Origin: Cognatilysobacter xinjiangensis
GTDB lineage: Bacteria; Pseudomonadota; Gammaproteobacteria; Xanthomonadales; Xanthomonadaceae
Reading direction: 5' to 3'
Assembly: GCF_014651995.1 (NCBI RefSeq)
Contig: NZ_BMXY01000001.1
Span: 186,001 to 250,000 of the forward strand
Length of the DNA: 64,000 nt
Positions 1-10,775 of this stretch are shown here, piece after piece. The notes beneath the pieces were generated by a model that searched no databases, was not told the DNA's origin, and worked only from the letters and a program-made list of their open reading frames with translations. A program made the position numbers and the translations under genes. Every line of letters begins with the position of its first letter. Positions within the stretch are counted from its first letter, which is position 1.

Positions 1-2060
1 CCGATACGCTCGTCGATCGCGCGCGGCGCGAGCACCATGCCGGTCATGTCGGGCTTTTTCGGTGCGGGCAATGCGGCGTCGGGCTTCTTTGCGGCCTTCG
101 CGTCGTCGGCCTGCGCCGTCGCGGCACCGGGCGCGGGGCCGAGGTCGAAGCCGTCGACCACGGTGGTCGCCGCCTGCGGCTGCGCACCGTTCGGCGTCGC
201 CACCACCGCGCAGCCGTGGCAGCCCACGACCGGCTTCTCCTTGAAGATGACCGCGCCGTTGCGGTCCTTCACCGTGTCGATGAACCACGGCGTGACGCGG
301 TAGCCGCCGTTGTAGAACACGGCATAGCCGCGCGCGACCGACAGCGGCGTCAGCGAGGCGGTGCCCAGCGACATCGACAGGTTCGGCGGCAGCGAATCGA
401 TCTCGAAGCCGAAGTTGCTGATGAACTTGCGCGCGTAGTCCACGCCGATCGCATCGAGCAGGCGCACCGACACCAGGTTGCGCGACTGCACCATCGCCTC
501 GCGCAGGCGCATCGGGCCCGCGAAGTTGCCGGTGTCGTTCTGCGGACGCCAGAGGTGGCCGACGCGGTCCTTGAACACCACCGGCGCGTCGAGAACGATC
601 GAGGCCGGGTTGAAGCCGCGCTCGAACGCCGCCGAATAGACGAACGGCTTGAAGCTCGAGCCCGGCTGGCGCTTGGCCTGCGTGGCGCGGTTGAACTTGT
701 TGCCGGCGAAGCTGTAGCCGCCGGTGAGCGCACGAAGCGCGCCGTTCATGGCGTCGATCGACACCAGCGCGGCCTGCGCGCGCGGCAGCTGGTCGAGGCG
801 ATACACGGCATCGGCATCGGCATCGGTCGCGGGCTTCTTGTCGCCCTCGGCGACGACGCGGCGCAGGCGCACCAGGTCGCCACGGCGCAGCGAACCCAGG
901 CTCATGCCCGGCCAGGCGCGCGAGCCCGGAAGGGTGATCGTGCGCTTGTCGGCCAGCAGCACCTCCGCCGAGCCGGCGCGTGCGGACAGCACGATCGCCG
1001 GCAGCAGTTCGCCCTGCGCCGGAATCGACGCGAGGCGGCGCGCGGTGGCCGCCACGTCCTCGGCCTCGGCGAGTTCGAAATGCTTCTCGGCGCCGCGCCA
1101 GCCGTGGCGGCGGTCGTAGGTATGCAGGCCGTCGCGCACCGAGGCGTCGGCGGCCGCCTGCAGCTCCGGGTCGATCGTCGTGTAGACGTGGTAGCCCTTG
1201 GTCAGCGCCTCGGGGCCGTAGCGCTCGATCATCTCCAGGCGCACCATCTCGGCGACGTAGGGCGCGTAGACCTCGACCGGGCGCTCGTGCGGCGAGGCGT
1301 GCATCGGCACCGCCTTCGCGGCGGCCGCATCGGCGCTGCTGACGTACTTCAGCGCGGCCATGCGATCGAGGATGTAATCGCGGCGGATCTTCGCGCGCTC
1401 CGGGTTGCTGATCGGGTTCGCGCTGGACGGAAACTTCGGGATGCCGGCGAGCGAGGCCATCTCGTCGAGCGAGAGCTTCTCCAGCGGCTTGCCGTAGTAG
1501 TACTCGGCGGCCGCGGCCAGGCCGTAGGCGCGGTTACCGAAGAAGCTCACGTTGAGGTAGAGCTCGAAGATCTCGTCCTTGCTGAGCTCGCGCTCCATGC
1601 GCATGGCCAGCATCATCTCGGCGAGCTTGCGCGTGTAGCTGTATTCGTTGCTCAGGAAGAACTGCCGCGCGACCTGCTGGGTGATGGTCGAGCCGCCCGG
1701 CACGCGCTTGTCGTCGGTGGTGGCCAGCAGCCAGACCGCGCGCGCGACGCCCTTGAAGTCCACGCCGTGGTGCTCGTAGAAGCGCGAGTCCTCGATGGCG
1801 ATGAATGCCTTCTTCTGCAGGTCCGGCACCTTCTCGATGTCGACCGGATAACGGCGCGTCTCGCCGAACAGAGCCATGAGGCGGCCGTCCTTCGAATAGA
1901 CGTACATCGGCTCCTGCAGCTGCACGTCGCGCAGCGTCTCCACGTCCGGAAGCTTCGGGGCGATCACCGCGTACAGCGCACCGGCGCCGATGAGGCCGAG
2001 GACGATCAGGCCGGCAGTCGCGAACAGCGCCCAGCGGAGCAGGCGGCGGAAACGGGGCAT
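1..2060 (-). CDS. mrcA: Penicillin-binding protein 1A (bifunctional transglycosylase/transpeptidase), C-terminus cut by window edge
   Basis: Builds and cross-links peptidoglycan at the outer face of the inner membrane. About 686 codons are present from ATG at 2060 and the frame is still open at base 1. The N-terminus is a short basic stretch plus one membrane anchor (about residues 8-33). The family GT51 glycosyltransferase domain shows [10 protein letters not shown] with the catalytic Glu near residue 90, then GGSTITQQ. Much further on, the transpeptidase has GSSFKPF (active-site SxxK) and the SRN box. The KTG box must lie outside the window. The gene diverges from pilM across 236 bases, the usual arrangement in gammaproteobacteria. 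There is no strong ribosome binding site before the ATG; the start is chosen because the anchor follows at once. Confidence 0.95.
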   Translation of the reverse strand, partial: MPRFRRLLRWALFATAGLIVLGLIGAGALYAVIAPKLPDVETLRDVQLQEPMYVYSKDGRLMALFGETRRYPVDIEKVPDLQKKAFIAIEDSRFYEHHGVDFKGVARAVWLLATTDDKRVPGGSTITQQVARQFFLSNEYSYTRKLAEMMLAMRMERELSKDEIFELYLNVSFFGNRAYGLAAAAEYYYGKPLEKLSLDEMASLAGIPKFPSSANPISNPERAKIRRDYILDRMAALKYVSSADAAAAKAVPMHASPHERPVEVYAPYVAEMVRLEMIERYGPEALTKGYHVYTTIDPELQAAADASVRDGLHTYDRRHGWRGAEKHFELAEAEDVAATARRLASIPAQGELLPAIVLSARAGSAEVLLADKRTITLPGSRAWPGMSLGSLRRGDLVRLRRVVAEGDKKPATDADADAVYRLDQLPRAQAALVSIDAMNGALRALTGGYSFAGNKFNRATQAKRQPGSSFKPFVYSAAFERGFNPASIVLDAPVVFKDRVGHLWRPQNDTGNFAGPMRLREAMVQSRNLVSVRLLDAIGVDYARKFISNFGFEIDSLPPNLSMSLGTASLTPLSVARGYAVFYNGGYRVTPWFIDTVKDRNGAVIFKEKPVVGCHGCAVVATPNGAQPQAATTVVDGFDLGPAPGAATAQADDAKAAKKPDAALPAPKKPDMTGMVLAPRAIDERI

Positions 2061-2216
2061 GGGGAAGTCGCGTAAAGAAATCGTAAGCCGAGTATAGAGG
2101 AGCCCCTCGCGGGGACGTCGACGGGGTGCCGGAATTCCGTCGGCAGGCGGGCTGGAGGGCACGTCGGGCCGGTGACGGCTTTTTGTCGGAGGCGATCACG
2201 AATCGTGAGGTCCCGG

Positions 2217-3354
<1,138 letters not shown>

Positions 3355-3355
<1 letters not shown>

Positions 3356-4074
3356 TGGCAAGGATCAACCTGCTGCCGTGGCGCGCCGAACGCCGCAAGC
3401 AGCGCCAGAAGGAATTCGGCGTGATGCTGGCCGCGACCGCGATCGGCGCCCTGGTGCTCGCGATGGGCATCAACATGTTCTACGGCGCCCAGATCGACGG
3501 CCAGAACGAGCGCAACGCGTACATCCAGGAGCAGATCGCCGAGGTCGAAAAGCAGAACGAGGAGATCAAGGCGCTCAACGAGACCAAGTCGCGCCTGCTG
3601 GCCCGCAAGGAAGTCATCGAGAAGCTGCAGGCCAGCCGCTCGCAGATGGTCCACCTGTTCGACTCGCTGGTGCGCACGATCCCCGACGGCGTCGTGCTGA
3701 CTTCGATCAAGCAGGACGACCAGTCGCTGACGCTGGCCGGGCGCTCGCAGTCGAACGCACGCGTCAGCACCTACATGCGCAACCTCGAGGGCTCGGGCTG
3801 GATGACCGACCCGCAGCTCTCGATCATCGAGGCCAAGGGCGAGGACAAGGGTCTGCCGTACGAGTTCAGCCTGCAGGTCAAGCTCGCCGACCCGAACGCG
3901 CCGCGTGATACCGATGGCGACGGCGTGCCGGATTCGGTGCCCGCGCCCGAGGCTGCCGCGCCCGCCGCGACCGACGGCGCCACGCAGGCCGCCGCACCGG
4001 CTACGACGCCGGCCCCGGCCCCGGCCGCACCGGCGGCCGCCACCGCGACGACTACTCCGGGAGGCAAGTCGTGA
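3355..4074 (+). CDS. pilN: Type IV pilus alignment protein PilN with an acidic DxDGDG tail
   Basis: Bitopic inner-membrane protein that pairs with PilO and binds PilM through its N-terminus. The 239 residues begin ARINLLPWR, the conserved PilM-binding motif, followed by a membrane helix (about 22-44), a coiled coil (about 50-95) and a periplasmic ferredoxin-like domain to about residue 178. Unusually, it continues for about 60 residues: a DTDGDGVPD loop (185-193), like a calcium-binding thrombospondin type 3 repeat, then an Ala/Pro/Thr-rich tail. The start is the ATG that overlaps the pilM stop. Its own stop overlaps the pilO GTG by four bases. Confidence 0.96.
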
Positions 4075-4763
4075 GCCGCAAGATGGATCTCAAGAGCCTC
4101 GACTTCAACAACATCGGCTCCTGGCCGCGCCAGGCCAAGGCGGTCTTCTGCGCCATCGTCGGCCTGCTGATCGTCGTGCTGGTCTGGGTGCTTTTCGTCA
4201 GCGACAAGCGCGAGGAACTCGCGAATCTCGAGCAGACGGAAGCAACGCTGCGCGCCGACTTCGAGAAGAAGCAGGGCGAAGCCGCCAACCTCGGCCCGCT
4301 CAAGCAGCAGCTCGCGCAGATGGAGCAGCAACTGCAGCAGATGCTGCGCCAGCTGCCGAGCAAGAACGAGATGCCCGACCTGATCGTCGACATCTCGCAG
4401 ACCGCTCTGGCTACGGGCATCACCAACGAGCTGTTCCAGCCGGGCGACGAGCAGCCGCGCGAGTTCTACGCGGAGAAGCCGATCGCACTGCGCATGGTCG
4501 GCTCGTACCACCAGTTCGGCGCCTTCATGAGCGGCGTCGCCTCGCTGCCGCGCGTCGTGATCATGACCATGCACGACATCTCGCTGAAGCCCAAGGGCGG
4601 CGGCGAGGGTGCGACCGCCGCGACCGTCGCCAACGGCATGCTCGAGCTGTCGGGCACGGTGAAGACGTATCGCTATCTCGACGAGGAAGAAGTCGCGAGC
4701 CAAGCGGCCCAAGCCGCGGGCCAGCCCAACGGCGCGGCCGCGAACGCCGGGAACGGAGGCTGA
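4071..4763 (+). CDS. pilO: Type IV pilus alignment protein PilO
   Basis: Inner-membrane partner of PilN; the heterodimer contacts PilP and spans the periplasm towards the secretin. It has 230 residues: a short cytoplasmic N-terminus, one membrane helix (about 23-43), a long Gln/Glu-rich coiled coil (about 48-95), then a periplasmic ferredoxin-like domain with GSYHQFGAFMSGVASLPRVV, typical of PilO. The Ala/Gly-rich C-terminus is probably disordered. The GTG start at 4071 overlaps the pilN stop as GTGA, supporting coupled translation. Confidence 0.96.
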   Translation: MSRKMDLKSLDFNNIGSWPRQAKAVFCAIVGLLIVVLVWVLFVSDKREELANLEQTEATLRADFEKKQGEAANLGPLKQQLAQMEQQLQQMLRQLPSKNEMPDLIVDISQTALATGITNELFQPGDEQPREFYAEKPIALRMVGSYHQFGAFMSGVASLPRVVIMTMHDISLKPKGGGEGATAATVANGMLELSGTVKTYRYLDEEEVASQAAQAAGQPNGAAANAGNGG

Positions 4764-4764
4764 C

Positions 4765-5304
4765 ATGAAGACGACCACGCATACCGTGATCGCCCGGGCC
4801 CTCGTGCTCGCCGCCGCGCTCGCCGGCTGCGGCCGCGGCGTGACCAGCACGCCCGGCGAAGCACCGAACCTCGAGAAGTGGGTCGTCGACGTCAAGGCGC
4901 GACCGGCGCCGCCTCTGGAGCCGCTGCCCGTGATGCAGCAGTTCGAGACGTTCGAGTACGCGGCGCAGGGCCTGCGCGATCCCTTCAGCCGTGCGTTCAC
5001 CGACGACGGTAACGGCAGCGGCCCGCGTCCGGATTCGGCGCGCCGCAAGCAGGCGCTCGAGGCCTTTCCGCTCGACAGCCTCGACATGGTCGGCACGCTC
5101 GGCCGCGGCGCAGGACTGATCGCGCTGGTGATGGCGCCGGACAAGGTCACCTACCGCGTCCGTATCGGCGATTACATGGGGCAGTCCGACGGCCGCGTGA
5201 CTTCGGTGCACGACGACCGGATCGAGCTGGTGGAACTGGTGCCCGACGGGGCGGGTGGCTGGCTGGAACGGCCGGCCACGCTGGCACTCGACGACAACAA
5301 GTGA
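4765..5304 (+). CDS. pilP: Type IV pilus assembly lipoprotein PilP
   Basis: Periplasmic lipoprotein that joins the PilNO dimer to the N0 domain of the PilQ secretin. It has 179 residues. The signal peptide ends in the lipobox LAGC, placing the lipidated Cys near residue 22. An extended linker follows, then the conserved GLRDPF segment and a small beta-sandwich (about 105-175) with GRGAGLIALV and RVRIGDYMGQ. The start at 4765 follows the pilO stop by one base and GGAGG sits just upstream in the pilO end. Fourth gene of the operon. Confidence 0.95.
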   Translation: MKTTTHTVIARALVLAAALAGCGRGVTSTPGEAPNLEKWVVDVKARPAPPLEPLPVMQQFETFEYAAQGLRDPFSRAFTDDGNGSGPRPDSARRKQALEAFPLDSLDMVGTLGRGAGLIALVMAPDKVTYRVRIGDYMGQSDGRVTSVHDDRIELVELVPDGAGGWLERPATLALDDNK

Positions 5305-5323
5305 TGCTGAGGGGATGAGGAAA

Positions 5324-7261
5324 ATGATTTCGAATACTGCCCAATCCGCAAGGACGGCCCGCCCCCAGATCGGGGTGCGGCTGGCGGGACTCGCCCTCGG
5401 CATGCTGGCCGCGCTCGGCAGCGTGCAGGCCGCGCCGCCGGCGCCCGCTGCGCCGATCGCGCCCGCGCCCAGCCTCGACCCGGCCAAGCAGCTGCCGGGC
5501 ACGGTCTCGGTCGCCGATATCGACTTCAAGCGCAGCGACGACGGCGCCGGTCGCCTAGTCGTCCGCTTCAGCGGCGAAGGTGCCACGCCTGACCTGCGCA
5601 AGACCGGTTCAAACGTGGTGGTCGACATCGGCAATGCCGAGCTTCCCGACAGCCTGCGCAAGACGCTCGACGTGCGCGATTTCGCCACGCCGGTGACCCG
5701 CATCGATCCGCGCAACAGCGGTGCGGGCACGCAGCTCGTGCTCGACACCAGCGGCTCGTTCGACTCGATGGCCTACCAGACCGGCCGCGACTACATCGTC
5801 GAGATCACGCCCAAGGCCGCGACCAGCTCGCGCGCCGTCGGCGGCACCGCCGACGTCCGTGCGGCAGCAGCGCAGGTCAGCGCGGCGAACGCCGCGGTGC
5901 GCTACTCGGGCAAGCCGGTGACCTTCAACTTCCAGGACGTGCCGGTGCGCACAGTCCTGCAGCTGATCGCCGAGGAATCCGGTCTCAACATCGTCGCGTC
6001 CGACACCGTGCAGGGCAACGTGACCCTGCGCCTGGTCAACGTGCCGTGGGACCAGGCGCTCGACATCGTCCTGCAGGCCAAGGGCCTCGACAAGCGCCGC
6101 AGCGGCAACGTGGTGTGGATTGCGCCGCAGGCCGAGATCGCCAAGTACGAGCAGGACAAGGAAGACGCCCGCATCGCGATCGACAACCGCACCGATCTCG
6201 TCACCGAGTACGTGCAGATCAACTATCACAACGCCGCGGCGATCTATAAGGCGCTGACCGAGGCCAAGGGCATCGGCGGCGGTGGCAGCGGCCAGAGCGG
6301 TTCCGGCAGCTCGAACACCGAGAACGACACCGGCTTCCTCTCGCCGCGTGGACGCCTCGTCGCAGACGAGCGCACCAACACGCTCATGATCAGCGACATC
6401 CCGAAGAAGGTCGGGCAGATGAAGGAGCTGATCCGCGTGATCGACCGTCCGGTCGATCAGGTGGTGATCGAGGCCCGCGTCGTGATCGCCAGCGACTCGT
6501 TCTCGCGTGAACTGGGTGCGCGCTTCGGTATCTCGGGCGTCACGCGGGACGGCAAGATCGGCTTCAATGGCAACATCGAAGACAATACGGCTACTCAGAA
6601 CTCCTACAACTCCCGCTTCGACGAGAACAGGAACGGGCGCTGGGAGATTAAGCAGGGTCTGATGAGCAACCTCGCCGTCGCCAACCCGGCCGGCTCGGTG
6701 GCGCTGTCGATTCTCAATGCCGGCTATGCGCTCGATATGGAGCTGTCGGCCCTGCAGACCGAAGGCCGCGGCGAAGTGATCTCCAACCCGCGCGTTGTCA
6801 CCAGTAACCAGCGCGAGGCGGTGATCACGCAGGGTCAGGAAGTCGGCTACGTGACGATCCAGCCGGCACAGGCGGGCGGCGTGCCGACCCCGAGCGTGCA
6901 GTTCAAGGACGTGCTGCTGCAGATGCGCGTGACCCCGACCATCACCAACGATGGCCGCGTGTTCCTGAACATGGCGGTCAAGAAGGACGAGGTGGCCGGC
7001 TACGTGCGCGTGCAGGACGTCGGCGACGTGCCGCAGATCAGCAAGCGCGAGGTCAACACCGCGGTGCTGGTGGAGGACGGGCAGACGGTGGTCATCGGTG
7101 GCGTCTACGAGTTCACCGAGCGCAGCGACATTTCGAAGGTGCCGTTCCTGGCCGACGTACCGTTCCTCGGCAACCTGTTCAAGAAGCGCGGCAAGACCAA
7201 GGACAAGGCCGAGCTGCTGATCTTCGTGACACCGAAGGTGCTGAAGGTCGCGCAGCGCTGA
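5324..7261 (+). CDS. pilQ: Type IV pilus outer-membrane secretin PilQ
   Basis: Forms the multimeric outer-membrane channel through which the pilus passes. From the ATG at 5324 it has 645 residues: signal peptide ending near SVQA, a single AMIN domain (peptidoglycan binding), the short secretin N0/STN domain (FNFQDVPVRTVLQLIAEESG), an N1 KH-like domain interrupted by a Gly/Ser loop, and the C-terminal secretin barrel with NTAVLVEDGQTVVIGGVYE. GAGGGG at 5309-5314 is nine bases before 5324, which favours this start; an in-frame ATG at 5315 would sit directly against that site. It ends the operon before a strong hairpin terminator. Confidence 0.96.
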   Translation: MISNTAQSARTARPQIGVRLAGLALGMLAALGSVQAAPPAPAAPIAPAPSLDPAKQLPGTVSVADIDFKRSDDGAGRLVVRFSGEGATPDLRKTGSNVVVDIGNAELPDSLRKTLDVRDFATPVTRIDPRNSGAGTQLVLDTSGSFDSMAYQTGRDYIVEITPKAATSSRAVGGTADVRAAAAQVSAANAAVRYSGKPVTFNFQDVPVRTVLQLIAEESGLNIVASDTVQGNVTLRLVNVPWDQALDIVLQAKGLDKRRSGNVVWIAPQAEIAKYEQDKEDARIAIDNRTDLVTEYVQINYHNAAAIYKALTEAKGIGGGGSGQSGSGSSNTENDTGFLSPRGRLVADERTNTLMISDIPKKVGQMKELIRVIDRPVDQVVIEARVVIASDSFSRELGARFGISGVTRDGKIGFNGNIEDNTATQNSYNSRFDENRNGRWEIKQGLMSNLAVANPAGSVALSILNAGYALDMELSALQTEGRGEVISNPRVVTSNQREAVITQGQEVGYVTIQPAQAGGVPTPSVQFKDVLLQMRVTPTITNDGRVFLNMAVKKDEVAGYVRVQDVGDVPQISKREVNTAVLVEDGQTVVIGGVYEFTERSDISKVPFLADVPFLGNLFKKRGKTKDKAELLIFVTPKVLKVAQR

Positions 7262-7280
7262 TTGCTACGGACGATTCGAC

Positions 7281-7311
7281 AAACGGGGCCTTCGGGCCCC
7301 GTTTCGTTTTT
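7281..7311 (+). terminator. Rho-independent terminator of pilMNOPQ
   Basis: Ten-base perfect stem AAACGGGGCC / GGCCCCGTTT with a TTCG tetraloop (7291-7294), followed by CGTTTTT. It starts 20 bases after the pilQ stop. Confidence 0.9.
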
Positions 7312-7400
7312 GTGGCCCGCGTCGACGGCGTGAAGACGCCGTCGGAACTCCGTGTCGCCATGCCGGTCAGAATGGGGCCATGACCGCGCAGGAACTTACG

Positions 7401-8402
7401 ATGGAACCCGCTTCCGACCCGGCCCGGCTGCATGGCCTTTTCGCGGGCCTGCGAGCCGCGCTGCAGGCCGAGATCGTCGGGCAGGCGACGCTGGTCGAGC
7501 GGCTTCTGGTCGCGTTGCTGGCCGATGGCCATCTGCTCGTCGAGGGTGCGCCCGGACTCGCCAAGACGAGCGCCATCCGCGCGCTCGCATCGCGGCTGAC
7601 CGCCGACTTCGCGCGCGTGCAGTTCACGCCCGATCTTCTGCCTGCCGACCTTACCGGGACCGAAGTGTGGCGGCCGCAGGACGGGCGCTTCGAGTTCCAG
7701 CCCGGGCCGATCTTCCACCACCTGTTGCTGGCCGACGAGATCAACCGCGCGCCGGCGAAGGTCCAGTCGGCGCTGCTGGAGGCGATGGGCGAGCGTCAGG
7801 TCACCGTGGGCCGCGCGACCTATCCGCTGCCCGCGCTCTTCTTGGTGATGGCCACGCAGAATCCGATCGAGCAGGAAGGCACGTTTCCGCTGCCCGAGGC
7901 GCAGCTGGACCGCTTCCTGATGCACGTGCGCATCGGCTACCCGGACGCGCAGGTCGAGACGGAGATCCTGCGGCTGGCGCGCGAGCGTGCGCAGGACCTG
8001 CTCGACGGCACGGCATCCGCCGACGCGCATGGACTTGAGCCTATCGCGATCGAGGACGTGTTCGCCGCGCGGCGACAGGTGCTCGCGCTGCACGTGGCGC
8101 CGGCGGTCGAGCGCTACCTCGTCGAGATCGTGCTCGCTTCGCGCGATGCGATGCGTTACGACGCCGCGCTCGCGCGGCGCATCGCATGGGGCGCAAGTCC
8201 GCGTGGATCGATCGCGCTGGAGCGATGCGCGCGCGCGCACGCCTGGCTGGCGGGTCGCGATTACGTCACGCCGGACGACGTCCGCAGCGTGGCGCCCGAC
8301 GTATTGCGCCACCGGGTGCTGCCGAGCTTCGAGGCCACGGCCGAAGGCTGGGACGGCGGACGGCTGGTCGCCGAGTTGCTGGCGCGGGTGCCGCTGCCCT
8401 GA
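7401..8402 (+). CDS. MoxR-family AAA+ ATPase
   Basis: Predicted chaperone-like ATPase that, with von Willebrand factor A (VWA) proteins, is thought to mature metal-dependent or envelope complexes. Walker A is GAPGLAKTS, Walker B is LLLADEINRAP, sensor 1 is MATQNPIEQEGTFPLPEAQLDRF, a MoxR hallmark; the C-terminal lid domain follows. AGGA at 7390-7393 lies seven bases before the ATG at 7401, which makes this start (333 residues) more likely than the in-frame ATG at 7380 (340 residues). It heads a six-gene operon with DUF58, DUF4381, BatA, BatB and BatD genes, the standard Bat (Bacteroides aerotolerance-type) arrangement. Confidence 0.93.
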   Translation: MEPASDPARLHGLFAGLRAALQAEIVGQATLVERLLVALLADGHLLVEGAPGLAKTSAIRALASRLTADFARVQFTPDLLPADLTGTEVWRPQDGRFEFQPGPIFHHLLLADEINRAPAKVQSALLEAMGERQVTVGRATYPLPALFLVMATQNPIEQEGTFPLPEAQLDRFLMHVRIGYPDAQVETEILRLARERAQDLLDGTASADAHGLEPIAIEDVFAARRQVLALHVAPAVERYLVEIVLASRDAMRYDAALARRIAWGASPRGSIALERCARAHAWLAGRDYVTPDDVRSVAPDVLRHRVLPSFEATAEGWDGGRLVAELLARVPLP

Positions 8403-8413
8403 GCGCGGCCGAC

Positions 8414-9325
8414 ATGCGCGCCGATCCGCCCGCTCCCGGCGTCCTGCCCTCGATCGAGGAGCTTGTGGCACTGCGCACGTTGGCGTCGAGCCCGCGCCAT
8501 CTGCGGCGTGTCCGCACGCGCGCCGCGGGCCTCGCCACTTCGCCGATGCGTGGGCGCGGCATGGAGTACGCGGAGTCGCGCGAATACGCGGTCGGCGACG
8601 ATGCGCGGCATATCGACTGGCGGCTGACCGCGCGGACGGGGCGCGCGCATACCAAGGTCTTCCATGCCGAGCGCGAACGGCTGACGCTGATCGTCGCCGA
8701 CACCAGCCCGGCGCTGTATTTCGGCACGCGCGTGCGCTTCAAGTCGGTACAGGCCGCGCGGGCGGGAGCAGTCGCGGCATGGCACGCGGTGGGTGAGGGC
8801 GACCGCGTCGCGATCCTGCGCGGCAGCCCGCGCGAGCCGCCGGTGCCGCCTGCCGGCGGCCCGCGCGGCGCGCTCCGCGTGATCGATGCGCTCGTGCGCT
8901 GGTACGCGGCACCGCCTTCGGATGACCGCGGCCTCGTGCTCGCACTCGATCGTGCGCAGCGCCTGATGCGACCCGGCGCGCGCCTGCTCGTGCTGGCCGA
9001 TCCGTCGAGCATGGACGCTGTGCCCGCGACGCGCTGGAGCGCGCTCGCACGCCATCACGACGTCGCCGTCGTGCTGCTTCACGACCCGCTGGAAACTCAG
9101 CCGCCGGCGCTGCGACTTCCGTTCGCGGCGGCGGGCGCGCGGGTCGAGATGCCGCTGGACGACGCGGCGACGCGGCAGCGCTGGCTCGCGCGTTTCGCCG
9201 CGCCATTGCGGCAGGCGAACGAGTCGTTGCCCGCACGCGGCGTGCGCGTGATGGCGCTTTCGACGACCGAGCCGAGCGAGGCCTGCCTCGCGGTGCTCGA
9301 CGGCCGTACGGCCCGGGTGGCCTGA
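8414..9325 (+). CDS. DUF58 domain protein of the MoxR/Bat operon
   Basis: The role is not established; DUF58 proteins accompany MoxR ATPases and carry a degenerate VWA-like fold. There are 303 residues from ATG 8414. The signature GRGMEYAESREYAVGDDARHIDWRLTART (written here only to point to its position, about residues 46-74) matches DUF58 with its conserved R-Y-GDD-R-IDW pattern. The C-terminal half (LLVLADPSSMD) resembles a VWA core. It starts 11 bases after moxR, and its stop overlaps the next start as TGATG. Confidence 0.9.
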   Translation: MRADPPAPGVLPSIEELVALRTLASSPRHLRRVRTRAAGLATSPMRGRGMEYAESREYAVGDDARHIDWRLTARTGRAHTKVFHAERERLTLIVADTSPALYFGTRVRFKSVQAARAGAVAAWHAVGEGDRVAILRGSPREPPVPPAGGPRGALRVIDALVRWYAAPPSDDRGLVLALDRAQRLMRPGARLLVLADPSSMDAVPATRWSALARHHDVAVVLLHDPLETQPPALRLPFAAAGARVEMPLDDAATRQRWLARFAAPLRQANESLPARGVRVMALSTTEPSEACLAVLDGRTARVA

Positions 9326-9774
9326 TGCAGGACGCACTGGTCCTGCGCGACGTGCATCGGCCGCCGGCGCCGCCGTGGTGGCCGCCGGCGCCGGGCTGGT
9401 GGTGGCTTGCCGCCACCGTTGTGCTGGTGGTCGTCGGCGTGCTGCTGTGGCGACGCCATCGCGCGCGCCGTCACGCCCGCACGCTCGCGCTGTTCGACTC
9501 GACCATCGCCACCGCGGACGACGCGCCGTCGCGGCTCGCGAAAGCGTCCGAACTGCTGCGCCGCGCCTCGCGCCGCGTGCACGACGACGCCGACCGCCTC
9601 GACGGCGACGCCTGGCTCGAATTCCTGGACACGCCGCGTACGCGTTTTGTCGAAGGCCCCGGGCGCTTGGTCGTCGACGGCGCGTTCCGGCGCGACGTCG
9701 CGGACGACGCCACCCAGACGGCGCTCGACCTCGCGCGCGAGCGCTTCGTCATGCTGATGGAGCGCCGTCGATGA
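9325..9774 (+). CDS. DUF4381 small membrane protein of the Bat operon
   Basis: A 149-residue protein with one membrane helix (about residues 27-43) preceded by LRDVHRPPAPPWWPPAPGWWW, the characteristic Trp/Pro-rich start of DUF4381. The cytoplasmic remainder is Arg/Asp-rich and helical. The function is unknown; it is almost always found between DUF58 and the VWA genes. Its start overlaps the DUF58 stop, and its own stop lies inside the next start (ATGATG), so all three should be translated together. Confidence 0.88.
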   Translation: MQDALVLRDVHRPPAPPWWPPAPGWWWLAATVVLVVVGVLLWRRHRARRHARTLALFDSTIATADDAPSRLAKASELLRRASRRVHDDADRLDGDAWLEFLDTPRTRFVEGPGRLVVDGAFRRDVADDATQTALDLARERFVMLMERRR

Positions 9775-10775
9775 TGGCCTCGCTGCGCGACCTGTACGAC
9801 ATGTTGCAGTGGCCCGCCTGGTTGCTGGCGATTCCGCTGCCGTGGCTGCTTGGGCGCTTCGTTCCCGCGCCCCGTCGCGAGGGCGCGGCGCTGCGCCTGC
9901 CGATCGCCGATCGCATCCGCGAGCTGGCGCCGGCCGTCGCGACGCGCGGCACGCACGACGGCGTGGGCCTGCTCGCCGCGCTTGCGTGGATCCTACTGTG
10001 CATCGCCGCGGCCCGACCGCAACAGCTCGGGCCGCCGGTGCAGCCGCCGGTGAAGGGCCGCGACCTGATGCTCGCGCTCGATCTGTCGGGCAGCATGAAC
10101 GAGCCCGACATGGAACTCGGCGGCGGCGTCGTCGACCGGCTCACCGCGGCGAAGGCGGTGCTGTCGGACTTCATCGACCGGCGTGCGGGCGATCGACTCA
10201 GCCTGCTGGTGTTCGGACGGCAGGCCCACGTGCTGACGCCGTTCACGCTCGATCGCGACAGCGTGCGCGAGCAGCTCGCAGACAGCGTGGTCGGCCTTGC
10301 GGGGCAGGAAACCGCGATCGGCGATGCGATCGGCCTCGCGGTGCGGCGCCTGCGCGACCAGCGCGAGGGCGAGCGCGTGCTGGTGCTGCTCACCGATGGC
10401 GTCAACACCGCAGGCGTGCTCGATCCGCGCAAGGCCGCGCGCATCGCCGCCGATTCCGGCGTGCGCATCCATACCGTCGCCTTCGGCGGCGAAGGCGGGC
10501 TGTCGCTGTTCGGCTTCCGCCTGCCGATGACGGCAGGCGACGATCCCATCGACGAGGCGACGCTGCGCGCGATCGCCGCGTCGACGGGCGGGCGCTCGTT
10601 CCGCGCGCGCGACACGCGCGAGCTCGCCGGCATCTATGCCGAGATCGACCGGCTCGAGCCGATTCCGCAACCCGGCCGCGCGGTGCGGCCGCGCATCGAG
10701 CGCTACGCGTGGCCGCTGGCCGCGTCGTTCGTGCTCGCGTTGCTGGCCGTTCTCGCGTGGAGGCGTCGATCGTGA
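9771..10775 (+). CDS. batA: BatA-type VWA membrane protein with intact MIDAS
   Basis: A 334-residue inner-membrane protein with membrane helices near residues 12-30, 66-82 and at the C-terminus (about 312-330). The VWA domain carries a complete metal-ion-dependent adhesion site: DLSGS at 104-108 and TDG in VLVLLTDGVNTAG. The start is the ATG at 9771, which overlaps the previous stop by four bases; the adjacent ATG at 9774 is also usable. It is the probable partner of the MoxR ATPase and of BatB, whose GTG start overlaps the batA stop. Confidence 0.92.
   Translation: MMASLRDLYDMLQWPAWLLAIPLPWLLGRFVPAPRREGAALRLPIADRIRELAPAVATRGTHDGVGLLAALAWILLCIAAARPQQLGPPVQPPVKGRDLMLALDLSGSMNEPDMELGGGVVDRLTAAKAVLSDFIDRRAGDRLSLLVFGRQAHVLTPFTLDRDSVREQLADSVVGLAGQETAIGDAIGLAVRRLRDQREGERVLVLLTDGVNTAGVLDPRKAARIAADSGVRIHTVAFGGEGGLSLFGFRLPMTAGDDPIDEATLRAIAASTGGRSFRARDTRELAGIYAEIDRLEPIPQPGRAVRPRIERYAWPLAASFVLALLAVLAWRRRS

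Noticed and set aside
216-2075. 619-codon open frame on the plus strand
   Set aside because: Antisense to penicillin-binding protein 1A; Arg/His/Ala-rich composition of a shadow frame in GC-rich DNA.
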